Below are positions 1 to 7,695 of a stretch of DNA of 64,000 bases, one piece after another. How positions within the stretch are numbered: position 1 is the stretch's first letter; each line of letters opens with the position of its first letter. The notes under the pieces are model-generated. The model was not told the DNA's origin and searched no databases. It saw only the letters and a program-made list of their open reading frames with translations. A program made the translations under genes and the position numbers. The stretch is from Palsa-892 sp035556215. Its GTDB lineage: Bacteria; Pseudomonadota; Alphaproteobacteria; Rhizobiales; Xanthobacteraceae. Location: the NCBI GenBank assembly GCA_035556215.1, contig DATMFI010000020.1, forward strand, positions 1 through 64,000, in the 5' to 3' direction.

Positions 1-2
1 CC

Positions 3-311
3 GCGCTCGATCTGATCGAGCTCGACAAGGCGCTGGTCGAAAAACCGCTCGCCAAGGCCCGCGCCTTCACCGAAGCCGCCGGCCTGCCGGAGCCGGCGAG
101 CAACATCCTGCCGGTGAAGCTTGGCGACGAGGAGCGCACGCTGCGCGCATCGGAAATGCTCGCGGACGAAGGCTTCCTCGTCGTCGGCATCCGCCCGCCG
201 ACGGTGCCGAAGGGTACCGCGCGCCTCCGCCTCACCTTCACCGCCGGGCATCCGGACGATGAGGTCGAGCGCCTCGCCCATCTCGTCCGCACGCGCATTC
301 TCGGCAACTGA
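3..311 (+). CDS. bioF: 8-amino-7-oxononanoate synthase, C-terminal part (partial)
   Basis: This is the end of a reading frame that enters from the left edge of the window, so the start and the PLP-lysine region are missing. The visible 102 residues carry the conserved BioF tail GIRPPTVPKGTARLRLTF followed by an aspartate/glutamate-rich helix. BioF is a PLP enzyme that condenses pimeloyl-ACP (or pimeloyl-CoA) with alanine to give KAPA, an early step of biotin ring assembly. It sits 12 bp upstream of bioD on the same strand, which supports a biotin operon. The family call rests on the C-terminal motif plus this neighbour. Other alpha-oxoamine synthases share the fold, but the context makes BioF the best choice. 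Confidence 0.88.
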   Translation, partial: ALDLIELDKALVEKPLAKARAFTEAAGLPEPASNILPVKLGDEERTLRASEMLADEGFLVVGIRPPTVPKGTARLRLTFTAGHPDDEVERLAHLVRTRILGN

Positions 312-323
312 TCTGGAAACGAA

Positions 324-977
324 ATGCGCACGCTGTTTGTCACGTCCACCGGCACCGAGATCGGCAAGACCTACGTCACCGCCGCGCTCGCGCGCCATTA
401 CAAGGCCAAAGGCGAGCGCGTCACGGTGCTGAAACCGGTGCTGTCCGGTTTCGATCCGAATGACTTCGCCGGAAGCGATCCGGCAATTCTGCTTCAAGCC
501 CTCGGCGAAACGCCGACGCTTGCCGCTGTCGGGCGCGTCTCCCCGTTCCGCTACCGCGCGCCGCTCGCGCCCAATCAGGCGGCGGCCAAGGAAGGCAGCA
601 AGGTCGATTTCGACGCCATCGTGAAATGCTGCGAGGACGCCGCGAGCGCCGATGGCGATCTTCTGCTCATCGAAGGCATCGGCGGCCTGATGGTGCCGCT
701 CGACGACAGCCGCACCGTACTCGATCTCATCGCCGCGCTCGGCGCGCCGATCCTGCTGGTCACCGGCAGCTATCTCGGCACCATCAGCCACACTTTAACG
801 GCCGTTGAAGCCGCAAAAACCCGCAAGCTCGCCGTGCACGCCATCGTCATCAGCGAAAGCGAAGGCAGCACGGTGCCGCTCGAGGATACCGCCGCCGCCA
901 TTCGCCGGTTCACCGAGCTTCCCGTCGCAACGCTCACGCGCGGCGGCTCCATCCAATCCCTGACGGACCTGCTTTGA
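324..977 (+). CDS. bioD: Dethiobiotin synthetase
   Basis: BioD is a cytosolic ATP-dependent carboxylase that closes the ureido ring of 7,8-diaminopelargonic acid to give dethiobiotin. The 217-residue length is typical. The N-terminus holds the P-loop GTEIGKT (residues 10-16), and the motif EGIGGLMVPL near residue 115 matches the second conserved BioD segment. The gene follows bioF by 12 bp, and its TGA stop overlaps the TTG start of the next gene by 4 bp, so the downstream membrane protein is probably translationally coupled. No bioA or bioB is visible in this window; bioA and bioB may lie to the left. Confidence 0.93.
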   Translation: MRTLFVTSTGTEIGKTYVTAALARHYKAKGERVTVLKPVLSGFDPNDFAGSDPAILLQALGETPTLAAVGRVSPFRYRAPLAPNQAAAKEGSKVDFDAIVKCCEDAASADGDLLLIEGIGGLMVPLDDSRTVLDLIAALGAPILLVTGSYLGTISHTLTAVEAAKTRKLAVHAIVISESEGSTVPLEDTAAAIRRFTELPVATLTRGGSIQSLTDLL

Positions 978-1597
978 ACATTCTCGACACGCTTACCGCC
1001 TGGGCCCACGCGCATCCGCATTTTGCGTTCGCGCTCGTGCTCCTGCTCGCCTTTTCGGAATCGCTGCCGATCTTCGGCGGCTTCGTGCCCGGCACCGCGC
1101 TGATCATCGCGATCGCCGCCATCGTTCCGAAGGAGTGGGAATATCTCACCGCCGTCACCGTTGCCGCCGCGGTCGGCGCGAGCCTCGGCGACGGCATCTC
1201 GTTCTGGCTCGGTCATCATTTTCAGCGCAACGTTCTCAGCCACTGGCCGCTCGTGAATCATCCCGAGCTTGTCGCCAAGAGCGAGCGCTTCCTCGAACGG
1301 AACGGCGAGATCAGCGTCCTGTTCGCGCGTTTCCTGCCGCCGGTGCGGGCGCTCGTGCCGCTGTTTGCCGGCATTCTCGAAATGCCCGTGAGCCGTTACG
1401 TGCTCGCCAACATCGCCGCCGCGATCCTCTGGGCGCCGGCGCATATCGTGTTCGGCGCGCTGCTCGGCAGCTCGATCGACGCCATCGCGCCGGAGTTCGG
1501 CCGCTTCATGGTGATCGCGGCCGCCGTGACCGGGATCAGCGTCGCGTTCATCTGGTTCGTTCGCCGCCTGCTGAACGGGCGAAACGGCGAGCACTAG
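974..1597 (+). CDS. DedA/VTT-domain inner membrane protein
   Basis: This 207-residue polytopic membrane protein belongs to the DedA (SNARE-associated, VTT) family. These proteins are thought to act in membrane lipid homeostasis, including recycling of undecaprenyl phosphate and flipping of phospholipid; the substrate here is unknown. The family signature is visible: FGGFVPG near residue 35, the GDGISFWLG re-entrant segment near residue 73, and the FARFLPPVR motif near residue 115, all between hydrophobic segments. The TTG start overlaps the bioD stop (TTGA), and this is the only start that keeps the first membrane segment intact. The TAG stop is also the first base triplet of a dispersed palindromic repeat. 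Confidence 0.85.
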   Translation: MNILDTLTAWAHAHPHFAFALVLLLAFSESLPIFGGFVPGTALIIAIAAIVPKEWEYLTAVTVAAAVGASLGDGISFWLGHHFQRNVLSHWPLVNHPELVAKSERFLERNGEISVLFARFLPPVRALVPLFAGILEMPVSRYVLANIAAAILWAPAHIVFGALLGSSIDAIAPEFGRFMVIAAAVTGISVAFIWFVRRLLNGRNGEH

Positions 1598-1645
1598 AGC
1601 GTTTTCAAGCAAAGCGAGTACCGTTCGCGCGAAGAAAACGCGACA
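1595..1645 (+). repeat. Dispersed palindromic repeat, GCGTTTTC variant
   Basis: The element begins with the dedA stop codon (TAGAGCGTTTTC) and ends with GAAAACGCG, so the ends can pair as an 8 bp stem around a long loop. Similar short palindromic elements starting TAGAGC are common between genes in Hyphomicrobiales. This variant differs in its internal sequence from the copies near 4.4, 13.0 and 53.8 kb. Confidence 0.6.
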
Positions 1646-1663
1646 GCCCGAATATCCGGAGAA

Positions 1664-1698
1664 TAAAAAAACCGGTCTCGGGCAAGCCCGAGACCGGT
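1664..1698 (-). terminator. Rho-independent terminator of rplM-rpsI
   Basis: A perfect inverted repeat (ACCGGTCTCGGGC, 1671-1683, and its complement, 1686-1698) is followed on the minus strand by a run of Ts (seven As at 1665-1671 on the plus strand). It lies 32 bp beyond the rpsI stop. The other side has the looser T-rich sequence GTCTTTTTCG, so it may also end transcripts coming from dedA. Confidence 0.85.
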
Positions 1699-1729
1699 GT
1701 TCGTCTTTTTCGTATTTGTATTTCTTCGC

Positions 1730-2212
1730 TTAGCGCTTCGAGAACTGGAAGCTGCGGCGGGCTTTCTTGCGGCCGTACTTTTTGCGCTCGACCACGCGGC
1801 TGTCGCGGGTGAGGAAGCCGGCCTTCTTGAGCACGCCGCGCAGATCCGGCTCGTACTCGGTCAGCGCCTTCGAGAGGCCGTGGCGCAGCGCGCCCGCCTG
1901 GCCCGAGAGGCCGCCGCCGGAAACCTTGCAGATGACGTCGAACTGGCCCTGCCGGTTCGCCGTCACGAGCGGCTGCTGGATCACCATGCGCAGCACCGGG
2001 CGCGCGAAGTAGACTTCGATCGGCCGGGTGTTGACGATGATCTTGCCGGAGCCCGGCTTCACCCAGACGCGGGCGACCGCGTCCTTGCGCTTGCCGGTGG
2101 CGTAAGCACGGCCCTGCTGGTCGAGCTTCTGCACGTAAACGCGCTTTTCGGTTTCGTTGCCGCTTTGCTTGAGCGCCGCAAGCCCTTCGAGCGATTGAAC
2201 GGTTTCGGCCAT
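1730..2212 (-). CDS. rpsI: 30S ribosomal protein S9
   Basis: S9 is a small-subunit head protein whose basic C-terminal tail reaches the P-site tRNA. The core KRKDAVARVWVKPG and the tail KKYGRKKARRSFQFSKR are diagnostic. At 160 residues it carries the roughly 30-residue N-terminal extension usual in alphaproteobacteria. Its ATG overlaps the rplM TAA by one base (TAATG), the conserved L13-S9 arrangement, so translation is coupled. A strong terminator follows. Confidence 0.97.
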   Translation of the reverse strand: MAETVQSLEGLAALKQSGNETEKRVYVQKLDQQGRAYATGKRKDAVARVWVKPGSGKIIVNTRPIEVYFARPVLRMVIQQPLVTANRQGQFDVICKVSGGGLSGQAGALRHGLSKALTEYEPDLRGVLKKAGFLTRDSRVVERKKYGRKKARRSFQFSKR

Positions 2213-2676
2213 TAGGCGACCCTCTTGTTCTTGCGGTTCAGTTTCGAAACGTCGAGCACTTCCGGCTTCTGCGCTTCGTGCGGGTGCTTGTCGCCCTTGT
2301 AAACGCGGAGATTGCCGAACTGCTTGCGGGCGAGCGGCCCCTCGTCGAGCATGCGCTCGACAGCCTTCTCGACGACGCGCTCCGGGAAACGGCCTTCGAG
2401 GTGGAAGCGCGCGGTGCGCTCCTTGATGCCGCCCGGATAGCCGGTGTGGTGATAGTAAACCTGCTGGTCGCGCTTCTTGCCGGTGAAGACGACCTTCTCG
2501 CAGTTGGTGACGATGACGAAGTCACCGCAATCCATGTGCGGGGTGTAGCTCGGTTTGTGCTTGCCCCGGAGCCGCATCGCGACGATGGAAGCGAGACGGC
2601 CGACCACGAGGCCGGTGCCGTCGATCAGCACCCATTTCTTCTCGATATCGGCAGGCGTTGCCGAATAGGTTTTCAT
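2212..2676 (-). CDS. rplM: 50S ribosomal protein L13
   Basis: L13 is an early-assembly large-subunit protein. The 154-residue product starting MKTYSATPADIEKKWVLID has the usual length and the conserved GDFVIVTNCEKV and YYHHTGYPGG segments. The frame stays open 24 codons further upstream, but the MKTYSA start matches the family and is chosen here. The gene is first in the rplM-rpsI operon. The 169 bp upstream of it are unusually AT-rich and probably hold the promoter. Confidence 0.97.
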   Translation of the reverse strand: MKTYSATPADIEKKWVLIDGTGLVVGRLASIVAMRLRGKHKPSYTPHMDCGDFVIVTNCEKVVFTGKKRDQQVYYHHTGYPGGIKERTARFHLEGRFPERVVEKAVERMLDEGPLARKQFGNLRVYKGDKHPHEAQKPEVLDVSKLNRKNKRVA

Positions 2677-2845
2677 GGTTCTGTCCATTGAGGTTCGAGG
2701 CCGGAAGGCCCGCGAAAAACTGGCGCTGATGTACGGGAGGCCCGTCACGCCGTCAATGCAGTTCGATAAAGTATAGTCGTTTTATTTCAATGGCTTATTA
2801 TTTTGGTATTTTGATACCCTTTAATAAGGCCCCATTTTACCGGCA

Positions 2846-3283
2846 TTACCTTGGCGGAATCGAATAAGTTGCCACCGAGTGCGCCACCACCTCGTCCTCG
2901 CCGTCGGCGCGGATGGCGATTTCACCGACGGTGAGCCGTTTTCCGAGCTTCAACAGCGTGCAATCGGCCAGCACGTCGCCAGCCCTGGGCTTGCGCAGGA
3001 AATTGATGTTGAGGCTCGTGGTGACGGCGAGCGGCACCCAGCCGATGCTCGCGAGAATGGCGACATACATCGTCGCGTCCGCGAGCATCATCATTGTCGA
3101 ACCCGACACCGTGCCGCCGGGCCGGAGAATCTTGTCGCTGTTCTTCATGCGCACAAGGGCCGAGCCCATTCCGACGCGTTCGATCTTGAACAGACCATCG
3201 GGCCCGAAATCGCCTTGCGGAAAATCGCGGGCGAAATGCGCCTCGATCTCGCTCGCCGTCAGCTTCGGTGCCTGCATGGTCAC
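2846..3283 (-). CDS. PaaI-type hotdog-fold thioesterase
   Basis: This 145-residue protein belongs to the PaaI/4HBT acyl-CoA thioesterase superfamily, which hydrolyses acyl- or aryl-CoA thioesters in the cytosol. The hotdog signature is GGTVSGSTMMMLADATMY near residue 56, followed by the strand TTSLNINFLRKP. The conserved HGG of many PaaI proteins is replaced by PGG, so the substrate cannot be inferred. It is transcribed away from the enoyl-CoA hydratase homologue that starts 78 bp away, and both may handle CoA esters. The gene shares its orientation with rplM but the AT-rich gap suggests a separate transcript. Confidence 0.8.
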   Translation of the reverse strand: MTMQAPKLTASEIEAHFARDFPQGDFGPDGLFKIERVGMGSALVRMKNSDKILRPGGTVSGSTMMMLADATMYVAILASIGWVPLAVTTSLNINFLRKPRAGDVLADCTLLKLGKRLTVGEIAIRADGEDEVVAHSVATYSIPPR

Positions 3284-3361
3284 TCCTAAAGTCAGGGAAC
3301 GCCGCTATTTGCCCGCTCGTTATTCGGGATAGAATGCAGTCAATCGTAACGGAAAGCCACC

Positions 3362-4177
3362 ATGTCGAAGCCTGCCCTCACCCCCGCCGAGCCGATCTTG
3401 CTTCGTGAAGATCACGACGGCATCGCCACCCTCACCCTCAATCGCCCCGCGCAGCGCAATCCGCTCTCGGAAGGCTTGATGGATTTGATCACCGCCGAAT
3501 TGCAGAAGATCGCCAAGGATCGCTCGGTGCGCGTCGTCATCCTCGCCGCGAACGGCCCGGTTTTTTCTTCCGGCCACGACCTCAAGGAAATGACGCTGCG
3601 GCGCAAGGATGCCGACAAGGGCCGGGCCTATTTCAAGGCGCTATTCGATAAATGCGCGAACATGATGCAGACCGTCGTGCATCTGCCGCAGCCGGTGATC
3701 GCGGCGGTCCATGGCGTTGCGACCGCTGCCGGGTGTCAGCTCGCTGCAAGCTGCGATCTCGTCGTCGCGTCGGAAAACGCTTCGTTCGGCACGCCCGGTG
3801 TGCAGATCGGCCTCTTCTGCTCGTCGCCGATGGTCGCGCTCTCGCGCAAAGTGTCGAGCAACCACGCCATCGAAATGCTGACGACCGGCGAGCTGGTGCC
3901 GGCCAAGCGCGCCTATGAAATGGGCCTCGTCAATCGTCTCGTCGAGGAAGGCGAAGCCTATCACGGCGCGCTGGAGCTCGCGAAAAAGATCGCCGCAAAA
4001 TCCTCTTATGTCTTGAAGATCGGCAAGGAAGCCTTCTATCGTCAACGTGAAATGAATCTCGCCGACGCCTACAAATACGGCGCGGGTGTCATGGCCGAGA
4101 ACATGATGGCGCGTGATGCCGAGGAAGGCATCGGCGCCTTTATCGAAAAACGCGCGCCGAAATGGGAGGATCGTTGA
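3362..4177 (+). CDS. Enoyl-CoA hydratase/isomerase family protein lacking the usual catalytic glutamate
   Basis: This 271-residue crotonase-fold protein has the oxyanion-hole segment SSGHDLKEM near residue 80 and the second hole-forming region ATAAGCQLAASCDL near residue 120. In true hydratases the next motif reads roughly FGxPE(V/I)xLG, where the glutamate is catalytic. Here it reads FGTPGVQIGLFCSSP, so that glutamate and the following Gly-rich turn are replaced. This matches the ECHDC3-like subgroup, whose reaction is poorly defined, so beta-oxidation hydratase activity should not be assumed. The stop overlaps the ATG of the next small gene (TGATG), with a Shine-Dalgarno-like GGAGGA inside this gene. 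Confidence 0.82.
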   Translation: MSKPALTPAEPILLREDHDGIATLTLNRPAQRNPLSEGLMDLITAELQKIAKDRSVRVVILAANGPVFSSGHDLKEMTLRRKDADKGRAYFKALFDKCANMMQTVVHLPQPVIAAVHGVATAAGCQLAASCDLVVASENASFGTPGVQIGLFCSSPMVALSRKVSSNHAIEMLTTGELVPAKRAYEMGLVNRLVEEGEAYHGALELAKKIAAKSSYVLKIGKEAFYRQREMNLADAYKYGAGVMAENMMARDAEEGIGAFIEKRAPKWEDR

Positions 4178-4395
4178 TGCGTCTTGTCCTGACCGCCGTG
4201 TTTGCGGCGAGCCTGTTGTCACTTGGCTTTTCCGCGCCGTCGCAGGCGCAGACCGCCGAACAGCGCGCCGCCTGCAAGGACGATTTCCAGAAGCTTTGCA
4301 AAGGCGTCATGCCCGGCGGCGGCCGTGTGATGAAGTGCCTCTCCGAGCACAAGGACAAGGTTTCCGAAGCCTGCCGCAAGGCCGCGAATATCTAG
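4177..4395 (+). CDS. Small secreted cysteine-rich protein
   Basis: This 72-residue protein has an N-terminal signal peptide, with probable cleavage near the Ala-Gln-rich stretch at residues 23-26. A short mature domain holds four cysteines at residues 33, 41, 54 and 66. The pattern CKDDFQKLCKGVMPGGG...CLSEHKDKVSEAC resembles the eukaryotic-type Cys-rich FGFR/Golgi-glycoprotein-1 repeat, which also occurs in small alphaproteobacterial periplasmic proteins. The function is unknown; two disulfides in the periplasm are likely. The ATG overlaps the preceding stop and is preceded by GGAGGA, so it is co-translated with the crotonase-fold gene. The TAG stop forms the first bases of a dispersed repeat. 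Confidence 0.72.
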   Translation: MRLVLTAVFAASLLSLGFSAPSQAQTAEQRAACKDDFQKLCKGVMPGGGRVMKCLSEHKDKVSEACRKAANI

Positions 4396-4444
4396 AGCGT
4401 GATCCCGAAAAGCCGGAGCCGGTTTTCGGAAAAGATCATGCTCA
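4393..4444 (+). repeat. Dispersed palindromic repeat (TAGAGC...GATCATGCTC), copy A
   Basis: The outer arms GAGCGTGATC and GATCATGCTC pair with one mismatch. The inner arms CCGAAAA and TTTTCGG pair perfectly, giving a cruciform or RNA hairpin. Copies with the same layout occur at 13.02 kb and, in reverse orientation, at 53.8 kb. The first three bases are the stop codon of the Cys-rich gene. Confidence 0.8.
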
Positions 4445-4460
4445 AACAAAAAGACCTGCT

Positions 4461-4985
4461 GTGAACCACGACCATTACGACGACAGCTACATTCGCGGCA
4501 TCCTGAACACCGTGAAGAACATCGCGATCGTAGGCGCGAGCGCCAACGAGAGCCGGCCGAGCCTGTTCGTCACCAAATATCTCTCCGAGCGCGGCTACAA
4601 CGTCTTTCCGATCAATCCGGGCCGCGGCGGCGAATTGACCGGCGGCCTCAAGACTTACGCCAGGCTCGCCGACGTGCCCGAGCGGATCGACATGGTCGAT
4701 GCTTTCCGCCGCTCCGAGGACATCCCGAAAGTGCTCGATGAAGTGCTGGCCCTCCCGAGCCGTCCGATGGTGTTCTGGATGCAGCAGGGCATTTGCAACG
4801 ACGAGGCGGCGGCAAAAGCCGAAGCCGCCGGCATGAAAGTCGTCATGAACCGCTGTCCCAAGATCGAATATGGCCGTCTTTCCGGCGAGATCGGCTGGGT
4901 TGGCGTCAACAGCCGCACGATTTCATCGAAGCGCCAGCAGCGCATTCTGGGCGGCGTCCAGCGCTTGAGGCTGAACAAGGAATAA
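4461..4985 (+). CDS. CoA-binding protein (YccU-like)
   Basis: This 174-residue Rossmann-fold protein belongs to the CoA_binding family. The nucleotide loop IAIVGASANESRPS occurs near residue 20, and the HPVNP-like turn appears as FPINPG. These small proteins bind CoA in vitro, and no reaction is established for the standalone form. The start is a GTG immediately after copy A of the palindromic repeat; upstream ATGs in frame would require reading through the repeat and the previous gene. MetY follows about 100 bp downstream, an arrangement often seen in related genomes. Confidence 0.78.
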   Translation: MNHDHYDDSYIRGILNTVKNIAIVGASANESRPSLFVTKYLSERGYNVFPINPGRGGELTGGLKTYARLADVPERIDMVDAFRRSEDIPKVLDEVLALPSRPMVFWMQQGICNDEAAAKAEAAGMKVVMNRCPKIEYGRLSGEIGWVGVNSRTISSKRQQRILGGVQRLRLNKE

Positions 4986-5084
4986 GCCAGAGTTTGCGCT
5001 ATCCTTTTCAGGCTATCGTGCCGGACACACGACGATCATCGTTCCCTAAAACCATCAATACGTAGAGCGTAACAGGAGAAACTG

Positions 5085-6368
5085 GTGGCAAACGAAAAGC
5101 GCGAACCCGGATTTGCGACTCTGGCCATTCACGCGGGCGCGCAGCCCGATCCCACGACCGGCGCGCGCGCGACGCCGATTTATCAGACCACCTCGTTCGT
5201 GTTCGATGACGTCGATCATGCCGCCTCGCTCTTTGCGTTGCAGACCTTCGGCAACATCTATACCCGCATCACCAACCCGACGAATGCCGTTCTTGAAGAG
5301 CGCGTCGCCGCGCTCGAAGGCGGCACCGCGGCGCTCGCGGTGGCATCGGGTCACGCCGCGCAGGTCAACGTCTTCCAGACCCTGCTCACGCCTGGCGACG
5401 AGATCATCGCATCGAAGAAGCTCTACGGCGGCTCGATCAATCAGCTGAACCACGCCTTCAAGAGCTTCGGCTGGAATGTCGTCTGGGCCGATCCCGACGA
5501 TATCGGCAGCTTCGAACGCGCTGTCACCAAGAACACCAAGGTGATCTTTGTCGAGTCGATCGCCAATCCCGGCGGCATCATCACCGACCTCGAAGCGATC
5601 GCCGCCGTCGCCAAAAAGGCGGGCGTGCCGTTCGTCGTCGACAACACCCTCGCCTCGCCCTATCTGTGCAATCCGTTCAAGCATGGCGCCGACATCATCG
5701 TGCATTCGGCGACGAAGTATCTCGGCGGCCACGGCAACTCTATCGCCGGTGTCATCGTCGATGGCGGCTCGTTCAACTGGACGGCGAGCGGCCGCTACCC
5801 GATGCTGTCGGAGCCGCGTCCGGAATATGCCGGCATCAAGATCCACGAGACGTTCGGCAATTTCGCCTTCGCCATCGCCTGCCGCGTGCTGGGCCTGCGC
5901 GACCTCGGCGCCGCGCTCTCGCCGTTCAATGCGTTCCTCATTCTGACCGGCATCGAGACGCTGCCGCTCCGCATGCGCCGCCATTGCGACAACACGCTAA
6001 AGGTCGCGGAATATCTGAAGAACCACCCGAAGGTATCGTGGGTCAGCTATGCGGGCCTTCCCACCGACAAGTATCATTCGCTTGCGCAGAAATATTGCCC
6101 CAAGGGCGCCGGCGCGATCCTGACCTTCGGCCTCAAGGGCGGCTACGAGGCGGGAATCAAGCTCGTCTCGGAAGTGCAGCTGTTCTCGCACCTTGCGAAT
6201 ATCGGCGACACGCGCTCGCTCATCATCCACCCGGCTTCGACGACGCACCGCCAGCTCACCGACGAGCAGAAAATTCAGGCGGGCGCCGGGCCGGATGTCG
6301 TGCGGCTTTCGATCGGCCTCGAGGATATCGAGGACATCATCGCCGACCTCGATCAGGCGATGAGCTAG
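5085..6368 (+). CDS. metY: O-acetylhomoserine aminocarboxypropyltransferase (O-acetylhomoserine sulfhydrylase)
   Basis: MetY is a cytosolic PLP enzyme that makes homocysteine (or methionine) from O-acetylhomoserine and sulfide (or methanethiol). The 427-residue length and the Cys/Met-metabolism PLP fold fit MetY. The Schiff-base lysine is K211 in SATKYLGGHGN, and the substrate loop YTRITNPTNAVLEERVA is intact. The start is GTG, with the Shine-Dalgarno AGGAGA 5 bp upstream. The leader (4986-5084) was read for a SAM-type riboswitch and none was recognised. The stop TAG shares bases with the stop of the convergent heme A synthase gene. Confidence 0.9.
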   Translation: MANEKREPGFATLAIHAGAQPDPTTGARATPIYQTTSFVFDDVDHAASLFALQTFGNIYTRITNPTNAVLEERVAALEGGTAALAVASGHAAQVNVFQTLLTPGDEIIASKKLYGGSINQLNHAFKSFGWNVVWADPDDIGSFERAVTKNTKVIFVESIANPGGIITDLEAIAAVAKKAGVPFVVDNTLASPYLCNPFKHGADIIVHSATKYLGGHGNSIAGVIVDGGSFNWTASGRYPMLSEPRPEYAGIKIHETFGNFAFAIACRVLGLRDLGAALSPFNAFLILTGIETLPLRMRRHCDNTLKVAEYLKNHPKVSWVSYAGLPTDKYHSLAQKYCPKGAGAILTFGLKGGYEAGIKLVSEVQLFSHLANIGDTRSLIIHPASTTHRQLTDEQKIQAGAGPDVVRLSIGLEDIEDIIADLDQAMS

Positions 6369-7366
6369 CTTCGCCCGAGCAGCGTCACGTGCCGCGCCGC
6401 GGCGACGAGCACGATGACCGCGCCGAATTGATGCAACAGCGCGAGCGCGAACGGCGCGACCCATAGCAGCGTGATGATGCCGAGCATCGCCTGGGCCGCC
6501 ACGAGTCCGAACAAATGCACCGCGCCGAAGCGCACCGGGCGCCCTGCGCCGCGCGCGTCGAACGCGTGCCATGCCGCGAGCGCGAGCAGCGTGTAGGCGA
6601 CCATGCGGTGGTCGAATTGCACGGTCATCACGTTCTCGAACAGGTTCTTCCACCACGGGCTCAGCACGAAGAGCTGCGAAGCCTGCGGAATGAAACGGCC
6701 GTCCATCAGCGGCCAGGTGTTGAAGGTGAGCCCCGCGTTGGTTTTCGCGACGATCGCGCCGAGGAAAATCTGCACGAAGGTCAGCGCCAGCAGCGCCCAT
6801 GCCGCTCCGCGAATCCGCGCGCTCGCAATGAGCTTGCTGCGGATCTCCAGACTCGTCGCGACCGCGACAATCGCCGCGAGAATGAAACAGGCCGTCGTCA
6901 GATGCACCGCGAGCCGGTACTGGCTGACATCCGTTCGCACCGACAGGCCCGAAGCCACCATCCACCAGCCGATGGCGCCTTGCAGGCCGCCGAGCAAAAA
7001 CAGCCCGCCGAGTTTCCAGCCAAGCGCGCGGCTCACGAGCCCCTTCCAGGCGAACCACAACAGCGGAAACAGAAAGACGGCGCCGATGATGCGGCCGAGC
7101 GCGCGATGACCCCATTCCCAGAAATAGATGAACTTGAATTCGCCAAGGCTCATCCCGCGATTGATTTCCTGGTATTGCGGGATTTTCTTGTAATTCTCGA
7201 ACTCGGCCTGCCACGCGGGTTCCGAAAGCGGCGGCACGATGCCCGTGACCGGCTTCCACTCGGTGATCGAAAGACCCGAACCCGTGAGCCGCGTCGTGCC
7301 GCCGATAATGATCATCAGGCCGACGAGCGCGGCGACCGCATAAAGCCACAGGCGCACCGGGCGCAT
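6365..7366 (-). CDS. ctaA: Heme A synthase (COX15/CtaA)
   Basis: CtaA is an integral membrane monooxygenase that converts heme O to heme A for aa3-type cytochrome oxidase. The protein shows about eight hydrophobic segments and the conserved histidines in EWGHRALGR, RLAVHLTT, QFDHRMVAY and LLHQFGA that ligate the two hemes. The frame remains open to a TTG at 7459. I chose the ATG at 7366 (product MRPVRLWLYAV, 333 residues) because family members begin just before this first helix and the TTG lacks a Shine-Dalgarno; the start is uncertain. The stop overlaps the metY stop (CTAG). Confidence 0.88.
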   Translation of the reverse strand: MRPVRLWLYAVAALVGLMIIIGGTTRLTGSGLSITEWKPVTGIVPPLSEPAWQAEFENYKKIPQYQEINRGMSLGEFKFIYFWEWGHRALGRIIGAVFLFPLLWFAWKGLVSRALGWKLGGLFLLGGLQGAIGWWMVASGLSVRTDVSQYRLAVHLTTACFILAAIVAVATSLEIRSKLIASARIRGAAWALLALTFVQIFLGAIVAKTNAGLTFNTWPLMDGRFIPQASQLFVLSPWWKNLFENVMTVQFDHRMVAYTLLALAAWHAFDARGAGRPVRFGAVHLFGLVAAQAMLGIITLLWVAPFALALLHQFGAVIVLVAAARHVTLLGRS

Positions 7367-7488
7367 GCGGTCGTGGGCTTTCAACAAGGTACGATTGCCG
7401 TGCAAGGTGAGTTCCGTTTTGTCCGCTGGAGAGATATAGAACGGAACGCCTTTCGGCAAACCGCGTCAATCGGATTTCAATCGCACTT

Positions 7489-7695
7489 ATGTCGCAGCGG
7501 ACCCGCAAACTGATCGGCACCGCCCTCCTGCTCGCCCTTGTGGTGTTCTGGGCATTCTTCGCGATGTCGATCGCGCAGGCCCGCGTGCCGCAAATGTCCG
7601 CGCTCGCCGGCGGCGCGCTCGTCGTGTTCCTCGGCCTGATCTGGGTCGTACCCGCCGGGCTGATTATCCGCTGGATGGCGCGCCCGCGCGCTTAA
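7489..7695 (+). CDS. DUF2842 family small membrane protein
   Basis: This 68-residue protein has two hydrophobic helices (about residues 8-28 and 38-60) separated by the short loop ARVPQMSAL, and a basic C-terminus. It matches the alphaproteobacterial DUF2842 family of unknown function. It is often found near the heme A synthase gene, from which it diverges here. Its stop overlaps the 3' end of the convergent deacetylase gene by 4 bp. Confidence 0.72.
   Translation: MSQRTRKLIGTALLLALVVFWAFFAMSIAQARVPQMSALAGGALVVFLGLIWVVPAGLIIRWMARPRA

Noticed and set aside
4986..5084. Possible SAM riboswitch upstream of metY
   Set aside because: The 99 bp leader was compared with the SAM-II and SAM-I core patterns and no matching conserved core was found.
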